From Liolophura sinensis (Eukaryota; Mollusca; Polyplacophora; Chitonida; Chitonidae): 64,000 nt of DNA. How positions within the stretch are numbered: the stretch's first letter is position 1; every line of letters begins with the position of its first letter. Shown here piece by piece: positions 41,595 to 55,100 of this stretch. A program made the translations under genes and the position numbers. The stretch covers positions 90,130,644 to 90,194,643 of the forward strand of contig NC_088295.1 in the NCBI RefSeq assembly GCF_032854445.1, in the 5' to 3' direction. The notes under the pieces are model-generated. The model was not told where the DNA came from, searched no databases, and saw only the letters and a list, made by a program, of their open reading frames with translations.

Positions 41595-43445
41595 GGTGTT
41601 TGTGCGTGTTTTACTGAACCACTAACCAGAGTATTTTTGGAGAGATGGAGTGCTTTTTGATATCACATATATTTATATATGTATATGACACATTTCCTCT
41701 TGGAAATATGTACCTCCGAGCGACACCTACAGATTTCTATCGTCCCACGCACAAAACTTCGTGTTCTAAGTAAAGTCATATCACACAACACAAAACACGG
41801 TATAAGGATCAGTGTCTTGTTCATTGAAGTATCGAAATGTCTAGAAGTATGTTCGTGTCCGGAGTAACGCTGATATCACCCCCCCCCCCCCTCCCACCAT
41901 ACCCCACCTCACCCCAGCAAGCCAAAGATAAGCTACACTCTACACTATTTGGCCGCCTTTTCCCATACAAATATACTATACATACAGGGGCCCTGATAGG
42001 GAGCTGGTTGGCGGTGTACGGTGTAAATTAACACGTTATATACATGCAATGGCCTACTCATCTATTTTTATGCCTATATATGCTACCCTAATTCTTCAAC
42101 CTTTTCAACGACCCCTGCGGCCAATATTTTGAAACAGTCTGAGAGAACTATGGGGTATAGAGAAATAATTTTCACAGTTATATGAGACTTCCATATTTAT
42201 TGACGCAAGCATATCATTTTTAGTCATTTTAATAATACTTGTATGCAGAAATTCCACTGAAAAAGTTGCTTTAGTGGTTGAAAATGTTGAAGATTTACAG
42301 TGTACTGAATGAAACGACACCCACATGTAACTATTCAAAAATAACATTTTCCTGCTCTTGTCTACTACTCATAGTAAAGTCGCACCTGTTTTGTTCCAAT
42401 CAGAACATCCTGATTAGAGGCCTCCGTGGCTCAGTTGGTTAGCGCGCTAAAGACACGCGTCTTTATAAATGTTGCTTAAAAATACATGTACTTCTGAAGA
42501 TACATTGTACCATGCATGCTGACCGAGCCAAAAGTGTTCCAATCTAGCTGTTTTGCAGACCTATTATATATTTAGTCCCGTCTTGGCGGCTGACGTTTCG
42601 CCTATATACTATATATATTCAAAGCCAGGACTTTATAGGCTTTAGGATTACAGGTTTATATTATATAGACTACGTCATTTTAGAGACAACATCATCACCA
42701 AAATTACTTCAAAATGTTTCTGTCTGAATATTTGTCATACAACTGTTGCGTTATTATTTGTTTGCATATTTGCATGTCTGGGTTAAAGCCAGTAATTCTA
42801 GATGTTTGTTCCGCCCATGATGCATACATGCATAAATAAGCCCGCATGTGTAGGCCTACTTTAATTTTTTTAATAAAGTAAAATACTAATATTGTTTCGT
42901 AGTATAAGAGCGACTTGAAAGAAAATGCTACACCCAATGACTTTTCGTCGCCATATGACCGAAAAGTGTTAAAGACGACCTAACCCCGATTTGAGCATAC
43001 ATATAATCATATTATACATATATAAAAACACATCCAGATAGCCTCCCAAATGAATCACCTGTTAGGCCTATATATTAACAATGCATGCAGCGGCTTATAC
43101 TCGCTCTACTCATCTTTTATGTATATGGGCCTAACAATGGCGAGACCTGCATTAGTCAGGACACCTACAAAAATGTATACTTTTTAATTATAATGGCAAC
43201 ATTATAAATTATAATATTGACAAATCCACATGGAATTTTTTCACATAGCATTCATTTCGATGTTTTGGGGACTTTTCTTCCATTGTTCAAATTAATCTTT
43301 TTCCACAGCGAAATCTTGGGCCTATTTTAGAAATTAAGACAGGTATGGCAACAATTGTTTAGGGCAAAAGCTCGTATGTATGGTTCGTGTCGTTTTTATA
43401 TACGCGTGTCTGTACAGTTAGTGCATGCCCAAAGACTAAAAATGG
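41595..43445. other. Right flank of the Polinton, no gene seen
   Basis: AT-rich DNA with a C-run at ~41879-41891 and a fragment of the family-A SINE head at 42417-42462 (GCCTCCGTGGCTCAGTTGG, plus strand). No exon that could complete the second Ig gene is recognised. Confidence 0.4.
42417..42462 (+). mobile_element. SINE family A, tRNA-head fragment
   Basis: GAGGCCTCCGTGGCTCAGTT and GGTTAGCGCGCT match the head of the SINE at 45163-45430 read on its minus strand. Only about 45 bases remain. Confidence 0.55.
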
Positions 43446-43500
43446 GACTTGTTGCTGCCTTGCTTGGCGTTCGACACTGAAAGGTTAGAGCAAGGAGATC
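43446..43500 (+). repeat. Dispersed repeat fragment, second copy
   Basis: Resembles 12225-12305 (TTGTTGCTGCCTTGCTTGG, AAGGTTAGAGCAAGGA). Ends undefined. Confidence 0.35.
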
Positions 43501-43559
43501 GCAAGCATCCATTCATGCAATCAACTATGCATATACAGGGACCTATGATATTTCTCCCT

Positions 43560-45005
43560 ATGCATATGGACTTTTCCCCCTGTGGACATTCCCTTTATGG
43601 ACATTTCCCCTCTGTGCAACCAACCGCCCCACCCCACCCCCATGGCGATTTCCCCTATGGCCATTTTCCCCCATGGTCAATTTCCTTTACGGACATTTCC
43701 CCACTATGGACAATTCCCCTATGGACAATTACCTCTACGGACATTTCCCCACTATAGACAATTCCCCTATGGACAATTCCCTCTACGGACATTTCCCCAC
43801 TATGGACAATTCCCCTATGGACAATTCCCTCTACGGACATTTCCCCACTATGGATAATTCCCCTATGGACATTTCCCTCTACGGACATTTCCCCACTATG
43901 GACAATTCCCCTATGGACATTTCCCTCTACGGACATTTCCCCACTATGGACAATTCCTCCTATGGACATTTCCCCACTATGGACAATTCCCCTATGGACA
44001 TTTCCCTCTACGGACATTTCCCCACTATGGACAATTCCTCCTATGGACATTTCCCCACTATGGACAATTCCCCTATGGTCATTCCCCTCTACGGACATTT
44101 CCCCACTATGGACAATTCCCCCTATGGACAATTCCCCCTATGGACAATTCCCCTATGGACAATTCCCTCTATGGACATTTCCCCCTGTAGACATTTCTCC
44201 TTATGGGCAATTTCCTCCTATGGACATTTCCCCACTATGGACAATTCCCCTATGGGCATTTCCCTCTACGGACATTTCCCCACTATGGACAATTCCCCTA
44301 TGGACATTTCCCTCTACGGACATTTCCCCACTATGGACAATTCCCCATATGGAGAATTCCCCCTATGGACAATTCCCCTATGGACAATTCCCTCTACGGA
44401 CATTTCCCCACTATGGACAATTCCCCTATGGGCATTTCCCTCTACGGACATTACCCCCCTATGGACATTTCCCTCTACGGACATTTCCCCACTATGGACA
44501 ATTCCCCATATGGAGAATTCCCCCTATGGACAATTCCCCTATGGACAATTCCCTCTACGGACATTTCCCCACTATGGACAATTCCCCTATGGGCATTTCC
44601 CTCTACGGACATTACCCCACTATGGACAATTCCCCCTGTGGACAATTCCCCATTTGGACAATTCCCTCTATGGACATTTTCCCCTATAGACATTTTTCCT
44701 TATGGGCAATTTCCTCCTATGGACATTTCCCCACTATGGACAATTCCCCTATGGGCATTTCCCTCTACGGACATTACCCCACTATGGACAATTCTCCCTG
44801 TGGACAATTCCCCCTGTGGACAATTCCCCATTTGGACAATTCCCTCTATGGACATTTTCCCCTATAGACATTTTTCCTTATGGGAAATTTCCTCCTATGG
44901 ACGTTACCCACTATGGACATTCCCTCTATGTACATTTCCCCCAAGGGACAAACCTCTCATTTTCCGTTTGTGGATATTTTCCCCTTTGACATTTCCCTCT
45001 ACATA
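43560..45005. repeat. GGACAATTCCCC/GGACATTTCCC minisatellite
   Basis: About 1.4 kb made of short units (mostly 15-18 bp) alternating TATGGACAATTCCCC, TATGGACATTTCCC and CTACGGACATTTCCCCAC, arranged into longer blocks that recur (for example the block with CCATATGGAGAATTCC near 44344 and 44508). The array is open for up to 338 codons on the plus strand and 158 on the minus strand; these are periodicity artefacts with MDNSP/YGHFP-type repeats and no start context, splice sites or domain. Confidence 0.9.
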
Positions 45006-45162
45006 TATAGCCTTAAACTATAAGCTATGTATAAAATATTGAAAGTGAATTTACTTTATAATCTTGAGCATAATGCAGAATTGTTCATTCCGTTGTCTTA
45101 TATTAAACATTTTACTGTGACTGAGATTAGTAAAGTTGAGTCAGAAGGCAACAAATGGATTG

Positions 45163-45430
45163 GTTTTTTTTTTTTTTTTTGATTGGTGTTTTACGCCGTA
45201 CTCAAGAATATTTCACTTATACGACGGCGGCCAGCATTATGGTGGGCGGAAACCGGGCAGAGCCCGGGGGAAACCCACGACTATCCGTAAGTTGCTGCAG
45301 ACCTTCCCACGTGCGACCGGAGAGGAAGCCAGCATGAGCTGGACTTGAACTCACAGCGACCGCATTGGTGAGAAACTTCCGGGTCATTACGCTGCACCAG
45401 CGCGCTAACCAACTGAGCCACGGAGGCCCC
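45163..45430 (-). mobile_element. tRNA-derived SINE, family A, with target-site duplication
   Basis: Complete copy in reverse orientation: T-run, GATTGGTGTTTTACGCCG, body with GGCAGAGCCCGGGGGAAACC, and head GGCCTCCGTGGCTCAGTTGG on the minus strand. It is flanked by CAAATGGATTG at 45152-45162 and 45431-45441, an 11-bp target-site duplication that defines both ends. Confidence 0.88.
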
Positions 45431-45441
45431 CAAATGGATTG

Positions 45442-46193
45442 AGGATTGATAACGAAAGCTTGCCTCATCATCCAAGCACACCGGCCTTTCCATTTGATGG
45501 TAACATTCTACCTATGACATTTAGACTATAACATTTTCAAAAGCTTTGAAAATTAGCTCTAAAGTTATTTTAAAGAAATTTAAACAAGAAAGACGCCTAA
45601 TTTCATCCACTGTATTTCAGACACCAGTAGGCCTAGTCCTAGCACTTCACATTTTCGGTATCGATATTAAAAAATACTTCGAAGCTTTAGAATAGGCCTA
45701 CGTCATTAGGATTTGAAAACATAGGTGTACAATTAACGGCACGCCGCACTGTATAAAGGTTATAAATTAAAGATTAACGTTGTAGGCTGTGTGTTCAACC
45801 TTCGTATTGGTTTTTGCCGCCTGAAACACGTGTAGGCCTATACAAGTTTCCTCTTTTATGGAGGAAGGGTCGGGTCTACACATATTATTATTAGGGTACC
45901 AGTCTCCAGAAAACAAAAGGTTTGTAACATAGACACGATCTGCAAGCTATTTAGACGATTCACAAACCCCTCAGAGTGCCCCTGGCCTACCTGTGAAGAT
46001 ATAGGCTCAAGCGACACGGGGCGAACTGCATTCTGGGAGAATATTGGCGAACAGCGTCATTAGGTGTGACCTAAATTTATATCCGCCATTTACTTCAGGA
46101 TAGCGGTTCAGGTTTGGGCACATTTAGGTCAACGGACGCCCCGAGAGTTTGGATGTAGGAATTTTAACTCACAGATTTTCAGTTTTTTACACA
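45442..46193. other. 5' flank of the ITIM receptor gene
   Basis: AT-rich sequence with scattered TAGGCCTA motifs. Presumably holds the promoter and 5' untranslated region; no TATA box or other element is claimed. Confidence 0.4.
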
Positions 46194-49100
46194 ATGTCGT
46201 GGCACTTGGCCTTGTTGGTGTTGGTGACAGTGTTCCACACACCTGTGCGGGGTAAGTCGGTTTGTTATACCTGTAATCAGGACTGCTATAACGTTTAAGT
46301 TGACGAGACGAACCATGATGGCCTGTGACGGTTTGTCGGCTAGCCGGCCTCCCATCTTCAGGCTTACCCACCCGGCCATCACACTCCTGGTTCGTGGATA
46401 GAATAGAGGGCTTTCAGTTTTGTACATGTAGGCCTACGTGTGCCTGTGCATATATAGGCCTATAGCTACATGTACCTGTAATTGTGTAATCCCTACCTGT
46501 ACCGGTGAGTAACACAGTGGATTCGACGGCAGGTACCGTGTACATTGTACATGTAGGCGCATGGGTATATGAATAATAGTGTTAGGCATGCAAGGAAATG
46601 GGCATGTCAGGGCTTCCACCGTGTCCTGTGTCTTATATTTTTAGAGCCATATCCTTTATTTTCCTAAATGTCCTATATTATAGGGCCTATATCTCGCATT
46701 ATATATGTGAGAGCTGGCGCTAATTTTTACTCAACAGCTTATATGCTGTAGGCGGCATGCTTAATGACTGCATTAAATATCTGTTTCATTGAAATTCTGC
46801 ATTGGAAATCATGTCCCCATTCACAGTAACTTATAGTAAAAACAATGGAGAAACTAGAAATGTCAAGTGGAAAGTGTTATTTTGAAATGCTGACATTTTA
46901 TTGGACGTGAAAAGCAGCTGCAACATCAAACTTGAAAGGCCGCTGTCTTCGTCTGGATGCTAATTTGACCTCGGCTGCCCTGTTGTCGTGAGTGTTGTAG
47001 CTCACCTCTTGAAATGCAAATGTGGCTTATTACAGTAAAGAAATTGAACATGTCTCACAGATCGCACTCTATTTAGATGCAAACTGAAAGTGTTATTGAC
47101 AAGATTTTGAACACTAAAATGTACTGTCCAGCTAGAGGCACAAACAAACTTTATACAAATTCTAAACAATAAGTTGATGAGATCAGATAATTAACATGAG
47201 TCTAATATGCCAAATATGCATTATATGTCTGAGGTTGAATTGATTTGCTGAGCGTTTAGGACATTCAGTATAAGCAGAGGAATCAATGTCCCAGCCTAAC
47301 AAGTGAGGGCCCACTAGCTGACAATAGGCCCCACAAAACTCTGCCCTTTGACATAAATGTAGCTGGAGAGACGTTTTAGTTGTTTCTTGTGACTGCAAGT
47401 ATGTGAAGCTTTGAGGAGATGTATATAATGATCACAGGGTTAGCCAGGGGAAAGAAAACTGGCACTATTAGTATACCCCGTTTTCAGGACTTTTCACATG
47501 GGAGAGACATTAGAAAATGAAATCTGGACACCCTGCTATAACAAAATGCTCTTGTGTTTGAACACCCTCTTTCGTATTTCTGGCTAGTTACCCTCTGATG
47601 ATGATGTGTAAATGTTAGCTTTTAGATCAGTTGGCCATGTTCCCAGCCTATCGTCCACATTACTACTGAAAGCAAAACTGGGAAGAATGAAACATATCTA
47701 TGAAATAAGTTAACGCAATTAATCATTTGAGCATACATATGTTTAAAAGACAACATATACAGCAAGAGGAATTCTTGCATAAAGAAAAATTACTGGTCGA
47801 TCAGCCAGAACTATTGAACCTGTCAGCGGCCTCCTGTATGCATATCAAGTACTAGTGAGGGCAGCCAGTCTTCAAATGTCCAGAATGTGCTTGCACAAAG
47901 CCTTAACGTAACAAACACGTAACTACCATGGCAACCAGCAATGTAGGTATTACGGCTCCATGGCCGTTACATGCTCATAACGTTAAGTGGGCTTCGTACA
48001 AGTGGGCACAGACCTATTGGGCAGGAATGGAGGTTGCATTGCTTCAACAAACAAGAGTTAGCATTTTAATTGCCAGAAATTCGTCTAAAAAACATTTTCT
48101 GCTGTATGAATGGACTGATTTTCAGTAACCTATGCAGCCTCTGAAACTGTTGGCCTGTTGGACTTGGATGGTAGTTAATCAATGGATAGGCCTATGTAAC
48201 TTCAGCCAACAAGAGTTATAATTTAAGTCACCGGAAATCACCTAAAATACATTTTTTAGCTGTTTGAAAGTCCAGAGTTTTGGACACCTTGACATTTCTG
48301 GGGTCAGCACGATTGAGCAGGGATATAGGCCTATATATGTGTGTGTAGTAGATCGATTGCTCCAGTGAATGTCAGAAAAGGCATGAATATATCTGTTCCG
48401 GTATGTAAAAGAAAAGGGAGAAGTAGATGTATGCAGTTCATCGCTGTTTCCTATCATATTTTAGTTAAAATACCTTGAAATACCAGAGCTTCTTGGGGCC
48501 GAGGTAATTGTTTGGCTCCTTCATTGTTTCCAAATTACACCTGTGTGTCAATTTCATATCCTTTATTCTGGTCAGATGTGTCTTACATTTCTTTTGTCTT
48601 TTTGTAAAAGTGTCCTATGTTTTGTCTATTATTTTCTTTGGTGATCATACAGTTGAAGCCCTGCAAATGTGTGAAGTACATTATATAGTATATATAGGCC
48701 TACTGTCAGAGTACAGGCAGTATTACTGTTGAGAAATCTTGTGATTGCCAACACATTGTCATGGTACATTCTGACAGGCCATTGTGCCTTATTCTCCTGG
48801 GAGTCTGTATACATGTACATACATATACAATGTACATTGTACATTGATCTACTTTTGGTAGAAAGTGGAAGAGAGTGTGTGTCCTGTAGTGAGCTTTCGC
48901 TGACTTTTATGCTTAATTGTTTCTGTTTCGCTAATGCTGGATTTCTTATCATTTATAGTACTGGATAATAATGCTAACATTGTTATGTTGCAGTGTCAGG
49001 TGTGGAAATATCTGTGTCCCCAACCAGCCTGAATGAGGGAAGCACTCTGATGATCACCTGTAGAGAACAGTCACTTTCACAAGGAACTTTGCTGTATAAA

Positions 49101-52100
49101 CTAGGTCTGCAGAAGGCCAATGATGCTGGGGTATATGACAACCTCCTTGAATATAACGCCCCAGTTTAGTCAAGATCCATACCTGCCTACATGGGGAACT
49201 ACTATCGGTGATATTCAGCAGCGGGCTAATGTTACCACGTCATTTGATGCTGGTAGAACATCCGGGTTTTTTGAGCTGAGGATACATTCAGTCAGGTGTA
49301 GCGATCCAGCCTCATTCAGGTGTACCACGACATCAAGTGCCAGTGGAACGAGTCAGTTTTCAAATGTCCAGAATGTGTCTATACATGGTAAGGTTAGATG
49401 CTATGTATATAGGCCTACAGTAGTTACTCCATCCTTTGAACAGAGGTTCATGTTCTATATCTTTTTTTTTCAAATGACAATTGAGTACTGAATTTAGTCT
49501 GTTTCGAGAAAGTTTGTCTGGTCATTCTCTCTCCATGAAAAGTTTGGCCATACTATGATCTCACTGCAGCATGTGGACCCAGGAGCCTCCCACCAGTGGG
49601 AAGTTCAGCTCATACTGGCTTCTTCTTTGGTTGTATGTGGGAAAGTCTGTCAGCAACCCATGGATGGCTGTGGGTTCCTCCCTCCATAATGCTGAAGTGG
49701 TCTTACAAGCTGGGCATAACCTACCTGCTTTAGGGGCTGATATATAGCTGCATTCCCAAAGGTCTGATTTCCAACTTGCAGCCATAAATGTACCAAATAG
49801 GGACTGATTTGACAAAATATGCACTTTTATATTACACATACGCACCTCTTTCTTGCTGATTGAACATTGGTTGTATTATAGGTATAAGCGGAGGTTTGTG
49901 TGTTTGGTGTTGGTTGACTTAAATTGGGTTAACTCAGTGCTTCGCAATGATCCAGGAGCCTCTCACCAATGCGGTCGCTGTGAGTTCATGTTCATGCTGG
50001 CTTCCTCTCTGGCTGTACATGAGAAGGAACTTACGGATGTTCGTGGGTTTCCAGTCATCTCTGCCAGTTTCCTCTCACCATTTTGCTGGCTCTCGTTGTA
50101 TAAGTGAAATACTCTTGAGTGCAGTGTGAAACACCAGTGAAATAAATAAATAAATATGCATTCGCAAGTTTTATTGGTGGGCGACCTGAGTTATGCACCC
50201 TTTGAGTGTAAACTTCACATAAAAATCACAGCTGCCTGGTTCACATTTTTTTTTTCAAAATGTTTGATTTTACATTAAAATTTTCCCCATTGTGAGCCCA
50301 CTGGCCATTTTCCCATAAGTTGTGAGTTATGCCCTGATAAGATTTTCTTGGGTACAGCGTATAAACCCTGTCAAATAAATAATTAAATCACTGCAGCATG
50401 TAAATGTTAGATCAAATTCTTATGTATTTATCACGGGAACTCTTGTCTGCCTGATGTCTCATTACATACTATGACATATACATGTGCCTGTAGTATGTGC
50501 AGAAAGACCAGATTGGAGCTACATGTAGATAAGAGCTCCTGTGATTTTAGCATTGGTCATTGAATGACTATGAGGGGCCTTTGAGTAAGATTACATGAAA
50601 TCCCATAGGGGGATGTTGGAGCTGTTGTGAAATTGGTCTTCATAATGTTTTCATGGCCAAGCTCTCTATCACATTCTATCCATCGTAAGTATGTAAGTGA
50701 AGTGAGAAGTTATATTGTGCATACTCTCTGATTATTCATGTAGTCAGGTAATTCTTTTCCACAGAAATATGTTGTGTTGTTGCGAGTATTAGGATTCATC
50801 ATTGCAAATTGTGAAAGTTTTATGTAGCAGTTGTGGCTTACTGGTGACACAATAGGTGATGGCTGTAACTGAGAACATTTTCACGAACTGAAGGTTTCAT
50901 TTTACTGTATAATTTTCCTCACAGTCAACTGTAGTCCTACCTTGAGGGCAGTGCGGGATTTAGATGCTCAGTAACCTACTTCACTTGAAGTGCCATATTG
51001 TTATTCACCTGAAGTTAATAATTTTTCAAATGACACATTTTACTAGATTCATCCACCGTACAGTGCCATCTAAGCATTTTTCAGAAGTTTGATCAATATC
51101 TCACCAGGAAAACTTCTTGAAAGAGCCACCATTTGGACAGATTACATACGTCATTCTGCTTAGCTTTGCCCAGTAGCTCTGCAGGACATGGCATTCCAGA
51201 CACAGTTTGGCAGACATTATCACGATATGCGTTCATATTTAGCTGACACTGGAAATGCACCTTAATCATATGGCATGAGAAACCTTAAGCACCTTGATGT
51301 TACCATGAGTATTCAAGAGGAGGAAAGGAGGCTTTTCATTGGACAAGCCTGAAACATGGAGTGAGTGAGTGAGTGCTTGGGGTTTAACGTGGTACTCAAA
51401 AATTTTTCAGTCATATGACGACGAAGGAATCCTTAGGGTGCATGCACGTGTAATGTGCCTCCTTGTTGCAGGACGGATTTCCACCGCTCTTTTATTTAGT
51501 GCTGCATCACTGAGACGACTTACCGAAGGCAAGTAAGCCGCCCCGCCCGAGCCATTATACTGATACGGGTCAACCAGTCGTTGCACTATCCCCTTCATGC
51601 TGAACGCCAAGCGAGGAAGTTACAACTTCCTCTTTTAAAGTCTTAGGTGTGACTCGACCAAGGATTGATCCTGGATCTACCGGTCCCGAAGCGGACGCTC
51701 TACCAACTGTGCTATCCGGGCCGGTCTCTGAAACATGGAGGGGCTATCAGTGTGCCTTGAGTGGGTGGATTTGTAGAAAATGAAGACGTTTAAAACCCTT
51801 TTTCTCTCTTACGAATACTTAATAAAATCTGAAGGAAATGAAATTCCACATAGATTGTATAGCTGTTTCATTTCAGGTTTAGTCTGCATAAAGGAGTTCT
51901 TTTCTTTTAAGTACGGTATGCTGATTTACATGTATATGTATACTCAAAAGCTGAAAACACATAATCAACATCAATCATTGGAACTGAAAGATGTATCAGT
52001 TGACAAACCACAGAAGAATATTGCCCTGACCAGAACACATCTTTACCAAACATAAATGTTTGGCTCATTATTTACCTAAATCATATAAAGCATTCACCGT

Positions 52101-55100
52101 GTATTATGCTATACGTTTTCAAGTTGTAACAGCATATACATGTATATCTATACCTTTTTTGTCCTAATCTGTGAAAAACGGCCATGAAGACGTCTTGTGA
52201 CATTTTCAAGATATAATTTTTGCATGTTGAAGAAAGTGAAACTTCCTTGATTTAATGATGATTTCCTTCCATTGAAATGCTCATAGTAAATTATTATAAA
52301 CATTCTGTTAGTGATTTTTGAGAAGTTACTTTTTATAGTGTGATAAAAATTTAATATGGGTGCCATATGTTACAAGTACTTGACCTATGAAGTCCCATTT
52401 TGTGATTTTGTGAGTTAAGACCATAATGCATACAACCTGTAAAAATAGATTGGTTTTCCCCATGCGGTTTTCTCTGCAGCTGCATCACGATTTATATAAT
52501 GGTGAATTTCTAAAATTCAAACGTTTTCAAGAGGATGTGCCCAAGAGGACCCATTCTGTCACATAGTCAAATACACCTTTTTAATGAGGGAGTCCCATTT
52601 CCTTGGGTAAATTCAAGATATTGTTGAAATACAGTGTATATTGGGCTTAATATGACAGTCACAAAAACATTGATTGAGGAATACACAGTGGCTTATTTTG
52701 AACCCCCACTATGGATCTGCATGTGACCTTGTCTACCTACAGGTTAGACAGGGTTTAAACTTAATATATGTGGGTTAATCGGGTTTTGATCATGTGCCAT
52801 TGTCTCTTTCTACACGTGTGACACAGGTAGTTGTCACTATAACATTGTCTTTGTACAGGAGTGACACAGGTTGTTATGACTGTAACATTGTCTCTTTGTG
52901 CAGGTGTGACACAGAGTATACAGGTTACAGGTGCTCAGGACTGTGGTACATTCATCGATCCTGACTGTGCAATGTGTCAGAACTTTGATGATAAGTTTGG
53001 AGTTCAACCCAAATACGCCAAGATGGGACAACCCTTAGAGCTGACCTGTTCTGGACAGCTGGCAACGCCACAGTCCCAGAACAAAGCTATCTGGTACAAG
53101 CAGAATGTGAATGACCAACAGAAAGTGATAATTACTATGAACAAAACAGATTTGGTGTATGATCCTCCGGCTCCAAATGCCTGTACGGTTCTCGGACGCT
53201 CCACTCTGACGTATTACCCTCAGAACACAGACCGTGAGCTGAGAATCAGCTGTGAAATCAGTTCTGGGAGCTCAGTTGATACCGTCAGTGATGAAATGTC
53301 CATCTGTGTTGAAGGTAATTACTTTTGTACTATGCTGCACCTGTTATGAACTAGCCTACTTTCTTGAAAATTTCTTGAAAATATCTACAGGTTTGTGATT
53401 GGGTTTAAGTACACAATGTAGGAGTACATTGCTTTTGTCATTTACATGTTAGCTTTGCTCTAAATTTGATAATTTAGAGAGATTTTCTTTGTTTTCAGGC
53501 TTAATGTCAGTGACAACGCCACCGCCGCAAGGTCCAGATGCGAGTACATGTAAGTATTACTGTAATTCCTCCACCTTTTCGCATGTCTGTAAGATGTCTA
53601 TGTAAGTATATTTTGTGGGCATTATCCTGTGTAAACTGATAAAATTATACTTTTCATGAACCTTTAAAATTGTCCAATCTGAACAATATAGTTTTGTCTC
53701 CAAAATAAAGCTACAAAAGTGCATTAATTGCAATGAAAGTTGCTCTTTTATATGCAAACAGTTTGAGGAAAAAGGGCGACTGTTTGTGTTGTAAAATAAT
53801 ACAGTGACACTTCAGTTCATAGGTGTCACCTGGACGAGATGGTCCGTCTGTTGAACAAAAGACACAATAACTGGTTATATTTGACCTACTTTGGCTTCTG
53901 ATCTTTCTGTTTTTGACATTAGCGTAGCCGAGTGACTGCATGCGAGCGCACGCGGGCTAATTGGTTTCCTTCCCCTGATGTCTGGTGGCACTAATATCTT
54001 CAGCTCTTTGATTTTTGAATTTCTCAGTTGCTTTTGTTTTCTTTAGATCAATTTTGACATGTCCTTTTACAGACTGAAAGCAACAACCACATATTCTTTA
54101 AGCCATTAAGACATGACCATTCTGTCTTAGTTCACGACTATTGAATATTTTTTTAAAAGTGATGTCAAGACCAATTGCTCACGTGAGTTTCAGTTAATGT
54201 AGACCGATGCTCTGGGTTGTAAACTTTCCAGGTAGATCTTTCACTTCAGTGTAATGATAACAATAAAACCAAAAAATTGCAATGTGTGCCAGATATCAGT
54301 TTGCAGTATCAATTTGGATGCCAGCTTGAGCTCATATATGGGCAGTGATAGTTACCTAAATCAGTAAAGTATAGCAACATACAAAAATATGAAAATATGA
54401 AAATTCAAACACACAAACTTCCAAACAAACATCAAACCACCTTTGTAAGGTCATTTGAATTCTCCGAATTATGCAAAATGTGGAACTTTAAGTCATGGAT
54501 GAAATATGAGGTCATTTCCCATAACCCATGATTCATTCTCTCTCACGCCAGGCAGTTCTAACCTACTGGCTTTTGCGCACTCTGTTGAAATACCCCTCAT
54601 ATTCTGATACAAGATATTCTTGTAGTAAATGTGACTTTGCTGAGGAAAAATAACGCAACGTCACAGTATTTTTCTTCAAGCTGTGACACTCCCGAGGCGG
54701 TTTTCTTGACAGCTCACCCTGACACGACTCCAGCATCCTGCCCAACATGTACACAGTTACATGGGCAACCATTCTCAGTTCCTTGCTCATAAATGTGTGG
54801 CTCAAAATGCATCAGTTTAACATTCAAACTAACCACCAAATCCAGTTTATTGCACCAATATCTGTCTATCCACTATAAGAAATCACATTGACAATCGAGA
54901 GCTAATAGGTTTTTGACAGGACAGCCACTTATTACATGATGCTTCTAGTGCTAGTTATTGGCGAAGTACACAAGGGCTTTTACAACATGGCTGCTCGGAG
55001 TGAATCATCAGTGCCATTGGTGAAGTACATAAGGGCTTTTACAACATGGCTGCTCGGAGTGAATCATCAGTGCCATTGGTGAAGTACATAAGGGCTTTTA

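Noticed and set aside
43673-44867. Overlapping ORFs of 338, 301 and 279 codons as a repetitive protein gene
   Set aside because: They lie wholly in a minisatellite, overlap each other in different frames, and change frame between blocks; no domain, signal peptide or splice border.
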